A stretch of 64,000 nt of DNA from Nostoc sp. MS1 (GCF_019976755.1 NZ_AP023441.1:4895501-4959500), one strand, 5' to 3'; shown: positions 54,181 to 63,593, counted from the stretch's first letter. A program made the numbers and translations. The notes: generated by a model not told the origin, from the letters alone.

Positions 54181-55487
54181 CTGACAGGTGTAGGTTTTTT
54201 ACAATTAGGAGGAATTGAAGCAAAAGAAATCGTCAACAGGAGTATGAGGAAAAGCACTCCAACTGGGAAGATGAATAGGAAGATGGTTGAGTAAATCAGC
54301 AATCAGGGTCAACAGGCCTAACAAAAAACAAGAAATCTGACGCTGAGGATGAAGGTGGAAAGGCTGAGAAAAGACAACATGTCGAGGTGGAAGTTGTTCG
54401 AGAGTTGGGGGAGAAGATTGATTTTCCGCTTCGCCCCCCAGCATCACCATCCAAAGAGTGGCAACAGCGATGGCTAACCACAAACGTTCAGCACGTTGTG
54501 GTGAGAGCAAACGAGTATGATGCCAATCCCAACCATCTCCTTTGACATCCCGATAAACACATTCTGTAGAAGGACGTAAACCGTACCAGAGTGCAGAGGC
54601 GCTCGTGGGTTCAAGGTCAGTCAAAATCAACCAAGGGTCTTTGTAACCAAAATCCCAACGGGCAAGCAATGTACATTCAACGGGATTGGTGACAAAGCAA
54701 ATAATTCGACCTGACCAAGATGTTCCAGGGGTACAAACCACATCTTTTAGTGGATGCCATGTATTCCCAGATGGCAGGCGATAAGTTCCTTGATGGTTAA
54801 TACGTAAAAACGGATGCCAGCCAGCAGCCACAATCAATTCATACAACCAACAAGCATACAGTCCTCTGTCAGCAGTGACTATGACATCAAACTCAGTTGG
54901 GATGGCATCTTTGATTGCTGTGAGCAGATTGTGCCAATGCCCTTTCCAACTTCCTGGCTCATGTGCTTTGACCACACACCATGCTATCGGGATTCCACAA
55001 CCCGCCAAGAGTATGTTTACTGATAAGACTACAAACTTATTGCCGATACTGGTTGCGTCTAGTGCTAGCGCAATACGCTTGATATTGGTAGGTAGCAAAC
55101 TGATCACCCATAACAGCAATGGCGCAAAACAACTACTTACATCTAGAGTCCGACGATGAAGCCCTTTTTTGGCAGAGGCTTCCTCATACCATTCTTTTAA
55201 TCTTTGACGTACTGTATTTGCCTTTTCTGAGTTGACTTGAGCTATGAATTTTGACACTTTGCTCAAGCTACTTGATCTTGTCATCACTATGCCAAAACTC
55301 CATGTTGCCAGCCCTACCACTTGTGGTAACGTCAGATGTGGCATTTTCTGTGACACTATATTTGTCCATTGTTTGAGGTACTCATTTTTCAGCATTTGAG
55401 CCTCTGTTTCACTTTGTCAGTCTGCTTTTATTTTCTGTCAAGCGTGAATGAATGCTCACACTCTTGTAAAAAACCTACACCTGTCAG
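54181..55487 (-). mobile_element. complete insertion sequence, IS4-superfamily-like
   Basis: A 1307-base element with perfect 24-base terminal inverted repeats beginning CTGACAGGTGTAGGTTTT (54181-54204; 55464-55487 on the other strand). CCACTCCCCAC is directly repeated at 54170-54180 and 55488-55498, an 11-base target duplication, although the target itself is repetitive. One intact transposase gene is inside, on the minus strand. Confidence 0.93.
54205..55395 (-). CDS. IS4-superfamily-like DDE transposase
   Basis: 396 residues, intact. The N-terminus begins MLKNEYLKQWTNIVSQKMPH and has a long helical region. The first Asp is in IALALDATSIGNKFVVLS, the second in DVIVTADRGLYACWLYELIV, and the Glu in GLRPSTECVYRDVKGDGWDW, where the E-x(2)-Y-R-x-x-K spacing resembles the Y-(2)-R-(3)-E-(6)-K signature of IS4 relatives but not exactly. 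The C-terminal 60 residues are proline-rich. The start codon is an ATG 69 bases inside the right repeat. The stop codon abuts the left repeat. Confidence 0.9.
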   Translation of the reverse strand: MLKNEYLKQWTNIVSQKMPHLTLPQVVGLATWSFGIVMTRSSSLSKVSKFIAQVNSEKANTVRQRLKEWYEEASAKKGLHRRTLDVSSCFAPLLLWVISLLPTNIKRIALALDATSIGNKFVVLSVNILLAGCGIPIAWCVVKAHEPGSWKGHWHNLLTAIKDAIPTEFDVIVTADRGLYACWLYELIVAAGWHPFLRINHQGTYRLPSGNTWHPLKDVVCTPGTSWSGRIICFVTNPVECTLLARWDFGYKDPWLILTDLEPTSASALWYGLRPSTECVYRDVKGDGWDWHHTRLLSPQRAERLWLAIAVATLWMVMLGGEAENQSSPPTLEQLPPRHVVFSQPFHLHPQRQISCFLLGLLTLIADLLNHLPIHLPSWSAFPHTPVDDFFCFNSS

Positions 55488-55515
55488 CCACTCCCCACTC
55501 CCTACTCCCCACTCC

Positions 55516-55950
55516 CTACTCCCCACTCCCTACTTGCTCACGCAGTAAAGCACGGAATCCGGCTTGTTGAAAATGTTCATTAGCAGTTAAAGCTTCCGTG
55601 ATTCCGCTATATTGCATTACAATAAAAGATACACAATCAATAAATCCCCATTCTTTGTCAGGGCTTTCACAGTATAACTGGAAAGCCCTTTTGTATAATT
55701 CTTGTGATAGGGGGACTATTTCTACTTTGGGATCTACCGCTAGAGAATTTAATAGCACGATCGCCTCATGACGATGTGGCTGTTGGCTTAAAACATTGCC
55801 AATTTCCAACATAACTGTTTGTGTGGTAACTAGACGTGTACCAGCTTCCTCTAATAAATGCGCTAAATATACGGCTTGGTGATGTAAGCGATCGCTAGGT
55901 GCTGCTAAGGCAATAGCAAATGAGGTATCAAGAAATACTTCAGACTTCAT
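55516..55950 (-). CDS. VapC-type PIN-domain toxin
   Basis: 144 residues from the ATG at 55950. PIN RNase signature: Asp8 in EVFLDTSFAIAL, Glu49 in QTVMLEIGNVL, Asp105 in DKEWGFIDCVSF. The fourth acidic residue, usually Asp in T-x-D-x-x-F, reads TANEHF, so Asn124 replaces it; Glu125 might compensate. It would cut RNA when free of its antitoxin. The ATG at 55950 is 7 bases after the antitoxin stop. Earlier ATG and TTG codons would add up to 11 residues and overlap the antitoxin. Confidence 0.88.
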   Translation of the reverse strand: MKSEVFLDTSFAIALAAPSDRLHHQAVYLAHLLEEAGTRLVTTQTVMLEIGNVLSQQPHRHEAIVLLNSLAVDPKVEIVPLSQELYKRAFQLYCESPDKEWGFIDCVSFIVMQYSGITEALTANEHFQQAGFRALLREQVGSGE

Positions 55951-55957
55951 GGCAAAT

Positions 55958-56188
55958 TTACTGGCCATATAAATACTTGTCAATATTAGCAGACCAATCA
56001 GCAGGGCCTTGGATTTGGAGCGATCGCGCTGTCGCTAGAAATGATACTGTAGCTTGGGCTTGTGATGGTAACACTTCTACACTCAACCTTACACGAGCGT
56101 TAACTGGCAGAGCGATCGTTTCTAGAGGATAGAAAGCCTTGCCATCAAACATCGCCGTAATTACTTTCTCTGCCATATTTTTAACCAT
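55958..56188 (-). CDS. AF2212/DUF104-like antitoxin
   Basis: 76 residues. VITAMFDGKAFYPLETIALPVNARVRLSVE fits the short beta-barrel antitoxin family that pairs with PIN toxins (usual text V-x-A-x-(Y/F)-x-(N/D)-G-x-(F/L)-x-P-L). The C-terminal half is helical, with SLQIQGPADWSANIDKYLY, and would wrap around the toxin. A second ATG at codon 5 is an alternative start. The toxin gene follows after 7 bases, forming a normal toxin-antitoxin operon. AF2212-type partners usually lack a DNA-binding domain, so self-regulation is uncertain. Confidence 0.8.
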   Translation of the reverse strand: MVKNMAEKVITAMFDGKAFYPLETIALPVNARVRLSVEVLPSQAQATVSFLATARSLQIQGPADWSANIDKYLYGQ

Positions 56189-56224
56189 AGTGCGTCACAT
56201 CTATACTATGCGCTACGTGGGGGA

Positions 56225-56890
56225 AATAGGGAATGGGGAGTGGGAGGAGATGGGGGAGAGTGGGAAGTAGGGGGAGATGTAGCTTTAGCTTCTCTTTCCC
56301 TTCGGGACGCTGCGCGAACAGAGACGCTACCGCGAACCCGCAGGGTGGCTACGGTGTACACACATCTCTATGTTGAGCTAAAAAGCTCATTTGATCCCCC
56401 TAAATCCCCCTTAAAAAGGGGGACTTTGATTCTTGTTCCCCCCTTTTTTTAAGCTACGGTGTATACACAAGTCCTAAAATCCTTGCTTAGTAAGATACAA
56501 GCCTTAGTAGGCAAGGTTTTGAGTTGAGCGAGTGATTATCAATAGTGTCAGCTTATTGATAGAGCTTTAACGGAAAATCAAGGATTTAAAAAATAATTTC
56601 CCGTTCTTTTCTGCCCATTTGACTTCCAATTCGACTTGTGTATACACGGTAGCTTTTTTTAAGGGGGGTTAGGGGGGATCAAAACATTGTGGGACTAGGT
56701 TATCAGACTTGTGTGTACACCGTAGGCAAGGTGGGAGAGAGGAGAAAAATAATAACTATGGACTATGGACTAATGACTAATGACTAATGACCAATGACTT
56801 TTCAAATACGACAACATGTCTTTTGACGCAATTTACCCAAGTATAGTAACAGTAACACTTGGTGATTGTTACTACTGAGTGTGAGAGCAA
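56225..56890. repeat. repeat-rich spacer with nested inverted repeats
   Basis: GGAGTGGGAGGAGATGGGGG and a CGGGACGCTGCGCGAACAG tract lead into four copies of a 20-base motif CTACGGTGTAYACACAAGTC: direct at 56349 (diverged 3' end) and 56454, inverted at 56633-56652 and 56706-56725. Between each outer and inner copy lies a GATCCCCC-TTAAAAA tract (56393-56449 and its complement near 56657-56682). The whole region 56349-56725 is a nested palindrome around a unique core of about 160 bases. Heptamer repeats follow at 56758-56800. No gene is supported in this region. Confidence 0.8.
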
Positions 56891-58987
56891 GTGAAAAAGA
56901 GCTTATTTTGGCTGTCTGTTTCGTTTCCGAGTTTATTTTTAACATTTCCTGCCTTGGCAAGTGATGCGGAAATTACTCAACAAGAAGATAATTCGGATAT
57001 TCCGTATTTAAGTGAAATTAACTTACCTACAACTAGTGCTGAATTATTAACTCAAGCTCCGCCAAGTGAATCAACTCCACAGAGTGAACCAAACAAAGAG
57101 CCAGAAAATGAGGAAAATACTAGTGATGATGTAGATATTACGATAGAAGCGATCGCCGAGCCAGATACCGCACCACAATCTACACCTACTTACGTTATTG
57201 ATCAAGAAGAAATTAAAAAACAAGGTGCTACCAGTGTCGCTGATATATTAAAAAGGATGCCTGGTTTTGCTGTTAATGATGTTGGACACGGTGCAGATAT
57301 TCATACAGGTACTTATTACCGAGGAGCATCTATTAATCAATCTGTATTCCTCATTAATGGTAGACCAATTAACAACGATGTCAACACATATCACGGTGCA
57401 ACCGACCTCAATAGCATCCCTGTAGAAGCAATTGAACGAGTCGAATTATCTAGCGGTGTTACTTCTGCTTTATATGGTGCTTCTGCCTTTGGTGGAGTAG
57501 TGAATATCATCACTAAAGAAGGTTATGGTCAACCTAAATTATCTAGTAGTTTAGGATTTGGCTCCTTAAACTTAAATAATCAACAGTTTAGTTATAGCGG
57601 TTCAGTTGGTGCAGCTAGGTATAACTTTAGCTTTGAAAGATTGTTTATAGATAATCGTTATCGTGTGCCTGTAGGTGCAGCAAATCGAGATTCTCAAGGC
57701 TTTTTATCTAATGCAGATACAGCAACTAGCACTTACTTTGGTAATATTGGCATAGATTTAAACCAGAGAAACTCATTAAATTTAGATATCACTAAACTCA
57801 GCAGCCGTAGAGGCTTAGTTTATTTTGGTTTTCCTCTACAACAAGACCGCCTAGACCATGATGGTTTAAATATTGGTTTATCTTGGAAAACGCGCCTTGG
57901 TAATGGTGATACTTCAAATATCACAACTACATTTGGCTATAACCAGAATTATTTTAGTACCTATGGCCCAACGTTTTTCGCAGGTAGACAATTCTATCGG
58001 ACAGGTGCTTTAGATACACAACAATTCACTACTAGAATTGATCATGATTGGAGTATTACTGCAAATAATAGATTGCGTTGGGGATTGGATTTAAAAAATA
58101 CTAACTTAAACGGAGATGTTTTAAGCTCTAGCCCTAATAGAATCGCTTTTAACGAAACTGAGAATAGAGACGTATTAAATACAGCCTTATTTGCCGTCAA
58201 TACATGGGATATTACTAATAGTTTTCAGTTAGATTTAGGACTCAGACAAAGCTTTGATACTCAGTTTGGCAATTATCTCAACCCCAGTGTTGGTTTACGT
58301 TACGCTATCAACTCATTAATTGCTGTGCGTGGTAGTTGGGCGGGAGGACAACGTAATCCTGGGTTAGATCAATTATATATTTATGACACTGTTCATGGTT
58401 GGGAACCAAACCCAGATTTAGAACCAGAAACAGGTTCTTCTTGGACTGCGGGAGTAGATATTAAGTTAACTGAGAATTTAACAGGACAGTTTACTTATTT
58501 TGGCAGCAGTTTAGATAATCGCTTAGGGGTTGTTAATGGAAGATGGGCAAATATTGGCTTAGTAGATACCAATGGTTTAGAAGCTGCATTAAGGCTAAGA
58601 TTTGCTGATAATTGGTCAACTTTTCTTAACTACACTTATACTGATGCCCAAATTAAAACAGGTGCAGAAAGAGGTTTACAGTTGGGGATGATTCCTTATT
58701 CTGTATTACAAACTGGGATAGGTTATCAAAATTCAGGATGGCAAGCGAACCTATATCTTACCTACAATAGCGGCGCACGTAGAGCCTTTTTCACCAGACC
58801 GGGTGAAAACATTACAGATTTCGTTCCTTCTTATGTGAATCTAGATTTAAGCGGTCGTATTCCGTTAACTGGTACTTTAGGGTTGACAGTCTACTTAGAA
58901 AACTTACTAGGTGAACAATACGAGCGAGTTAATCGAATTTATAGTCCTGGGTTTACTTTCCGTTTAGGTTTAAGTTCAAGTATTTAA
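56891..58987 (+). CDS. TonB-dependent outer-membrane receptor
   Basis: 698 residues from a GTG at 56891. A signal peptide (LFWLSVSFPSLFLTFPALA) precedes an acidic, Q/P-rich stretch with a TonB-box-like DDVDITIEAIAE. The plug domain is clear: VIDQEEIKKQGATSVADILK, DIHTGTYYRGASINQSVFLI, NSIPVEAIERVELSSGVTSA, ALYGASAFGGVVNIITKEG. The 22-strand barrel runs to the end; SPGFTFRLGLSSSI is the last strand, without a terminal aromatic residue. It imports a large solute such as a siderophore-iron complex or a cobalamin; the substrate is unknown. No transport partners are next to it; the TonB-family protein is at 48483. Confidence 0.93.
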   Translation: MKKSLFWLSVSFPSLFLTFPALASDAEITQQEDNSDIPYLSEINLPTTSAELLTQAPPSESTPQSEPNKEPENEENTSDDVDITIEAIAEPDTAPQSTPTYVIDQEEIKKQGATSVADILKRMPGFAVNDVGHGADIHTGTYYRGASINQSVFLINGRPINNDVNTYHGATDLNSIPVEAIERVELSSGVTSALYGASAFGGVVNIITKEGYGQPKLSSSLGFGSLNLNNQQFSYSGSVGAARYNFSFERLFIDNRYRVPVGAANRDSQGFLSNADTATSTYFGNIGIDLNQRNSLNLDITKLSSRRGLVYFGFPLQQDRLDHDGLNIGLSWKTRLGNGDTSNITTTFGYNQNYFSTYGPTFFAGRQFYRTGALDTQQFTTRIDHDWSITANNRLRWGLDLKNTNLNGDVLSSSPNRIAFNETENRDVLNTALFAVNTWDITNSFQLDLGLRQSFDTQFGNYLNPSVGLRYAINSLIAVRGSWAGGQRNPGLDQLYIYDTVHGWEPNPDLEPETGSSWTAGVDIKLTENLTGQFTYFGSSLDNRLGVVNGRWANIGLVDTNGLEAALRLRFADNWSTFLNYTYTDAQIKTGAERGLQLGMIPYSVLQTGIGYQNSGWQANLYLTYNSGARRAFFTRPGENITDFVPSYVNLDLSGRIPLTGTLGLTVYLENLLGEQYERVNRIYSPGFTFRLGLSSSI

Positions 58988-59188
58988 TCAAACAAGGTCT
59001 GGTAATTGGTAATTGGTAATTGGTTGGTTTAGTCATTTTGGCTGCTTTCTCCCTTATTAGGAACTAGCTTTCGCCCTTGGCGTGCCGTTAGCGCAGCTTC
59101 TCTTAGAGAAGGTATAGCCAGAGGGTAATGGAAAAACAATTCAATTACCAATTCACCATTACCTATTACCGACTAAATTCTTTTTTGA

Positions 59189-59743
59189 TTAACTTTGGCA
59201 AATAACTTGCCGCATTTTACGCATATTGGCTGGTAATTCAAAATTCATAGCTTGTTGAATGAAAATTGATGGTATGGGAATATGTGGAGTAGCTTGGACA
59301 CCGTAAATTAATAAAGTGCCGTTACCATAATCTTGCAGTTCTAAATTGGCAGTGAAGTCAATAAAAGTGCCTTTTTCCATGCGGAATTGAATTTTTTGAC
59401 CAAGCACTTCAACAACGTTGAGATAAATTTCCACTTGTGCTGTGAAAAAGAAAAACGCTTTTTGTGCTGCCTGATACAGACGTTTAACTTCACCACGCTG
59501 TAATACTTCACTTCTAGTAATGTCTGGAAAGTATTGTACCCAACGAGGGTAATCAGTGATTTGTTGCCATACCTGCGATCGCACCACGGGTAAGTACATA
59601 CAAGCAGACACCGCACCACCCCAAGCAGTATGCGATCGCGTTTCTACTATAATTTCACCCTGCATCAATAACCTTTGATTTTCTTGACTCCAAGTCATAT
59701 TAGTACCTGCAATAACTGGGTCGGAAATATAGGATGCAGACAT
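59189..59743 (-). CDS. START/SRPBCC-like (cyclase/dehydrase) protein
   Basis: 184 residues. VSACMYLPVVRSQVWQQITDY, PRWVQYFPDITRSEVLQRG and GTFIDFTANLELQDYGNGTL match the START-like polyketide cyclase/coenzyme-Q-binding fold: a helix-grip with a large hydrophobic cavity. The ligand is unknown. No signal peptide. It is alone; the GTG-start receptor lies upstream on the other strand and a plus-strand methyltransferase lies downstream. Spacers on both sides contain repeats. Confidence 0.8.
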   Translation of the reverse strand: MSASYISDPVIAGTNMTWSQENQRLLMQGEIIVETRSHTAWGGAVSACMYLPVVRSQVWQQITDYPRWVQYFPDITRSEVLQRGEVKRLYQAAQKAFFFFTAQVEIYLNVVEVLGQKIQFRMEKGTFIDFTANLELQDYGNGTLLIYGVQATPHIPIPSIFIQQAMNFELPANMRKMRQVICQS

Positions 59744-60084
59744 AATCTCTTATCACCACTCCTCAGATTTTCCACCTATAGGTTAAATCACAAATCCTAA
59801 TTTGGACATAAAATTTAACCTGATCAATTTTAGTCCCAGTTCAACGCCCAGGTTTTCTAGAACTAAACAGTTCTACGGTATTTCTTAGAAAATTTACGTA
59901 AAAAAGCGGATATATTACCGCAATATAAATTTTAGTTAAAGTTATAGCAGATAATGCTGATAGAAAATGGAGCGAGGAAGCACAAGAGAAAAATATGAAA
60001 GATACAAGTGAAAGCTGAAAATCCTTTACCCCTTACCCTATCTCACCCTTTGAGTTGACTGTTGACTAATGACTACTAAAACTT
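59744..60084. other. divergent spacer without recognised genes
   Basis: 340 bases, AT-rich in the middle. The last 30 bases are heptamer-derived (GACTGTTGACTAATGACTAC) and end just before the methyltransferase start. Confidence 0.5.
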
Positions 60085-60822
60085 ATGGCACAGTCTGTCC
60101 CCGATTTCTATAATAATGAGGCAGTTTTTGCCAAATACATGAGTCATCGCCAACGTGTAGATACGGCAAATGACACGTTAGAAAAACCCGTGATAATGGA
60201 TCTCATTTTACCCGTAACTGGTAAACGGGTTCTCGATTTAGGCTGTGGTGATGCAGCTATAGGCCCAGAACTTCTACAGTATGGTGCAGCAAGTTACCTT
60301 GGTGTTGAAGGGTCACATAAAATGGCTGCTACAGCAAAACAGACACTAGCAGAGATGCCTGAAAAAATTATTCTCCACAATATAGAGGATTGGACTTATC
60401 CCCATGCAGCCTTTGATTTGGTCATCGCCAGACTCTCTCTGCACTATATCGCCAATCTCGCGCCAATTTTCACCAATGTCTTTCAAGCACTCACACCTAC
60501 AGGAAAGTTTGTCTTTTCAGTCGAGCATCCTGTGATTACATCATCCGACAAGGGCTGGATATCTGAGACAAACCGTCAAGATTGGTTAGTCGATGATTAT
60601 TTTACGACCGGATTGCGAGTTACAAATTGGCTGGGTGGTACAGTACAGAAATATCACCGCACAGTGGAAGACTATTTTCGTCTCTTGCAAGCAGCAGGAT
60701 TTATGATTGAGGGTTTGCGGGAAGCTTGTCCAAAACGCGAGAATTTTCAGGATGTCAAAACTTATGAAAGGCGATCGCGTATTCCTCTATTTTTAATTCT
60801 CGCAGCCAGTAAACCATTATAA
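60085..60822 (+). CDS. class I SAM-dependent methyltransferase
   Basis: 245 residues. The SAM-binding motif I is VLDLGCGDAAIGPELLQ (about 51-67), motif II YLGVEGS, and motif III-type LVIARLSLHYIANLAPIF. KFVFSVEHPVIT follows, the common post-III strand. This layout is shared by small-molecule methyltransferases such as those on ubiquinone- or sterol-like substrates; the acceptor is unknown. Heptamer repeats precede the start codon, and no ribosome-binding site is clear. The neighbour downstream is a small membrane protein. Confidence 0.88.
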   Translation: MAQSVPDFYNNEAVFAKYMSHRQRVDTANDTLEKPVIMDLILPVTGKRVLDLGCGDAAIGPELLQYGAASYLGVEGSHKMAATAKQTLAEMPEKIILHNIEDWTYPHAAFDLVIARLSLHYIANLAPIFTNVFQALTPTGKFVFSVEHPVITSSDKGWISETNRQDWLVDDYFTTGLRVTNWLGGTVQKYHRTVEDYFRLLQAAGFMIEGLREACPKRENFQDVKTYERRSRIPLFLILAASKPL

Positions 60823-60924
60823 GAGGAACAGGTAACAGGTAACAGGTTTGATACTCAGCACTTTGCTATAAATTCCTGCTACCTTGGCAGTATAGAGAAA
60901 ACTTGAACATCAAAGAGAAAAGTC

Positions 60925-61119
60925 GTGAGTCAATCTTCCTTAAACCGCAGATTAATCCAACTTCTAGGCATAGTTTTAGGCATTGGTATAGCTGTTTGGC
61001 TGCTGAGAGGCTTTGGTATTCTCACCTTTATTCCCGGTGGTGTGATTTTACTATTTTTTGTAGCAGCGATCACGATCGGTCTTATTGCCTATGCTCAAAA
61101 AACTTGGTGGCGGTTTTAG
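60925..61119 (+). CDS. small two-helix membrane protein
   Basis: 64 residues from a GTG at 60925 with a purine-rich AAAGAGAAA about 6 bases upstream. Two hydrophobic segments (LLGIVLGIGIAVWLL, about 13-27; FIPGGVILLFFVAAITIGLI, about 35-54) are separated by a short polar loop; the C-terminus KTWWRF is basic. No family recognised. Genes of this type are common and unstudied in cyanobacteria. Confidence 0.7.
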   Translation: MSQSSLNRRLIQLLGIVLGIGIAVWLLRGFGILTFIPGGVILLFFVAAITIGLIAYAQKTWWRF

Positions 61120-61120
61120 A

Positions 61121-61222
61121 ATTAGTCATTAGTCATTAGTCTATAGTCCATAGTCCATAGCTATTCTCCCCTATCTCCCTCATCTTCCCCCACTCCCCAC
61201 TCCCTACTCCCTACTCCCCACT
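61121..61222 (+). repeat. heptamer and pyrimidine-tract repeats
   Basis: AGTCATTAGTCATTAGTCTATAG and similar units are followed by CCCCACTCCCTACTCCCTAC. The tract runs into the 3' end of the metallophosphoesterase gene (stop at 61211). Confidence 0.8.
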
Positions 61223-62065
61223 CAAAGTAATCACCGTAATCTCTGGACGGGCGAAAAGGCGCAGGTGCAAGCCTGTCATTCCCAAGCCTCGGTTAGTGTG
61301 TAATAGCATATTGTCTACTTGATATTGCCCTGAGTAATACTTTTGCGCCCAAGGCGGTAGGATCATTGGCTTGAAAAAAGGTAGGCGTATTTGTCCACCG
61401 TGTGAATGTCCTGATAGTTGTAGATCAAATCTTCCACTTGCTGCGCTGGTATGGGCAAAGTCCGGTTCATGGGCTAATAAAATTGCCGATCCTTCATTTG
61501 GTAATTGTTGCAATACCAAATCCAACTTGCTTTTACCCATTTGTACATCATCAACCCCAGCTATGTGTAACGCAGCGTTGCCTTTTTGAATCGTATAAAC
61601 GCTATTACAAAGATGAAATATCCCACTTTGTTCAAGAACTTTGATTAGGGCGTTGGTGTCGTTCTCGTGGTCATGATTACCTAAAACGACAAAAGTTTGT
61701 GCTTTGGCTGTAATTTGTTCTAAAGCTGGCTGAAGAGATGGAATTAAGGATGAGGAATTACGAGTAACTAAATCACCTGTAATAGCTACTAAGTCCGGTT
61801 GTTGTTGGTTGACTAAGCGAACAATGCGCTTGAGGCGCTGTGTCGTCATCCAATAATCACGGTGAATATCGCTGATTTGGACAATGCGATAGCCATAAAA
61901 TTCTGATGCTAGACGGGGTAGTGTTAGTTGTAAAGAATTGATTTCAATCCAATTTGGTTCAATTAATTTGGCGTACAGTAAGGTACAAAGTCCTAGCCAA
62001 AATAACCAGCGAATATACGGCCAAGCGAATCTCCTGGCTTTGATCAGCCATTTATGATTTTTCAA
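61211..62065 (-). CDS. membrane-anchored metallophosphoesterase (YkuE-like)
   Basis: 284 residues. One N-terminal membrane helix (WPYIRWLFWLGLCTLLYA) anchors a calcineurin-like domain with all five metal-binding blocks: IVQISDIHRD (D-x-H), AITGDLVTRN (GD), VVLGNHDHEND (GNHD), LLAHEPDF (H) and LSGHSHGGQI (GHxH). Family members include the B. subtilis YkuE and lipid-A-precursor hydrolases. The substrate here is unknown; an envelope lipid would fit the location. The active site probably faces the outside. No operon partner. Confidence 0.9.
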   Translation of the reverse strand: MKNHKWLIKARRFAWPYIRWLFWLGLCTLLYAKLIEPNWIEINSLQLTLPRLASEFYGYRIVQISDIHRDYWMTTQRLKRIVRLVNQQQPDLVAITGDLVTRNSSSLIPSLQPALEQITAKAQTFVVLGNHDHENDTNALIKVLEQSGIFHLCNSVYTIQKGNAALHIAGVDDVQMGKSKLDLVLQQLPNEGSAILLAHEPDFAHTSAASGRFDLQLSGHSHGGQIRLPFFKPMILPPWAQKYYSGQYQVDNMLLHTNRGLGMTGLHLRLFARPEITVITLSGE

Positions 62066-62231
62066 GGCTCATTCTCCTAATGATGTGACTGCCAGTTATC
62101 CTGTGATGTGACTTCTTGAAACTTGGCTGTGAAACTTGTTTCATAGGGAGTGCTTCATGCTCCCTGTCAACTGTCTCCTACGATAAAATGTAGAGATGTG
62201 ATATACTATCTCTCTTAATTACCCTTGGTTT

Positions 62232-63593
62232 ATGGGACTGCCAATTGTTGCTATTATCGGTCGCCCAAATGTGGGCAAATCTACCCTGGTTAATCGTCTC
62301 GCCGGGGAACAAACGGCGATTGTCCATGATGAACCGGGTGTGACACGCGATCGCACTTACTTACAAGCTTACTGGAGCGATCGGGAATTTCAAGTTGTAG
62401 ATACAGGCGGTTTGGTCTTTAACGATGATACAGAGTTCTTACCCCTGATTCGCCAACAAGCACTAGCTGCGCTTAGTGAAGCCTGTGCTGCTATATTTGT
62501 TGTCAACGGTCAAACAGGCCCCAATTCCGCAGATGAAGAAATAGCTGAGTGGTTACGCCAGCAACCAGTACCCGTTTTCCTTGCAGTCAATAAATGCGAA
62601 TCCCCTGAACAGGGATCGATTCAAGCTGCTGAATTTTGGGAACTGGGCTTAGGAGAACCATATCCGATCTCTGCAATTCATGGCAACGGTACAGGTGAGT
62701 TACTCGATGAACTCATTAAACACATTCCATCTGTGACGGAATTAGAAGAAACCAACGAAATTAAAATTGCCATTGTTGGACGACCAAATGTTGGTAAATC
62801 AAGTTTATTAAACTCTTTTGTTGGTGAAGAACGGGTAATTGTCAGCCCCATTTCGGGAACAACCCGCGATGCAATTGACACTTTTATCGAACGCGAAGGA
62901 CAAAAATATCGTCTAATTGACACAGCCGGGATTCGCAAAAAGAAAAGCATTGATTATGGTACAGAGTTTTTTAGTATCAACCGTGCTTTTAAAGCAATTC
63001 GCCGCGCTGATGTGGTTTTATTGGTACTAGATGCCCTTGATGGTGTTACCGAACAAGACCAAAAGTTAGCTGGCAGAATTATCGAAGAAGGTAGGGCTTG
63101 CGTCATCGTCGTCAATAAATGGGATGCGGTCGAGAAAGACTCATATACTATCTACGACTACGAAAAAAATCTGGAAGCAAGGCTACATTTTACAGAATGG
63201 GCTGATACTATCTATGTCAGTGCGCTGACAGGACAACGGGTAGAAAAGATTTTAGAGTTGGTGGTTAAAGCCAATGAAGAACACAAGCGCCGCGTTAGTA
63301 CATCAGTAATTAACGAAGTTCTCGAAGACGCTGTAAGTTGGCACTCGCCCCCAACCTCTCGCGGCGGTCGCCAGGGTAGGATTTACTATGGTACGCAAGT
63401 CAGCACCCAACCCCCTACTATCGCCCTATTTGTCAATGAAGCTAAACGCTTTAATGACAATTACCGCCGTTACATCGAAAGACAGTTCCGTCAACAATTA
63501 GGTTTTAAAGGTACACCCATTCGTCTACTTTGGCGCAGCAAAAAAGTTAGAGATGCAGAACTTGGTAGTGCCAACCGGGCAACTCGCGTTTAA
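62232..63593 (+). CDS. der: ribosome biogenesis GTPase Der (EngA)
   Basis: 453 residues. Two tandem GTPase domains: G1 IGRPNVGKSTLVN with VDTGGL and VNKCE in the first (about 1-165), and G1 VGRPNVGKSSLLN with IDTAGI and VNKWDA in the second (about 175-350). A KH-like domain closes the protein (about 355-453), with SPPTSRGGRQGRIYYGTQ and GTPIRLLWRSKK. It acts in assembly of the 50S ribosomal subunit. The pairing with a CbiQ-type gene downstream is a common cyanobacterial arrangement as far as I recall. ATG start at 62232. Confidence 0.96.
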   Translation: MGLPIVAIIGRPNVGKSTLVNRLAGEQTAIVHDEPGVTRDRTYLQAYWSDREFQVVDTGGLVFNDDTEFLPLIRQQALAALSEACAAIFVVNGQTGPNSADEEIAEWLRQQPVPVFLAVNKCESPEQGSIQAAEFWELGLGEPYPISAIHGNGTGELLDELIKHIPSVTELEETNEIKIAIVGRPNVGKSSLLNSFVGEERVIVSPISGTTRDAIDTFIEREGQKYRLIDTAGIRKKKSIDYGTEFFSINRAFKAIRRADVVLLVLDALDGVTEQDQKLAGRIIEEGRACVIVVNKWDAVEKDSYTIYDYEKNLEARLHFTEWADTIYVSALTGQRVEKILELVVKANEEHKRRVSTSVINEVLEDAVSWHSPPTSRGGRQGRIYYGTQVSTQPPTIALFVNEAKRFNDNYRRYIERQFRQQLGFKGTPIRLLWRSKKVRDAELGSANRATRV

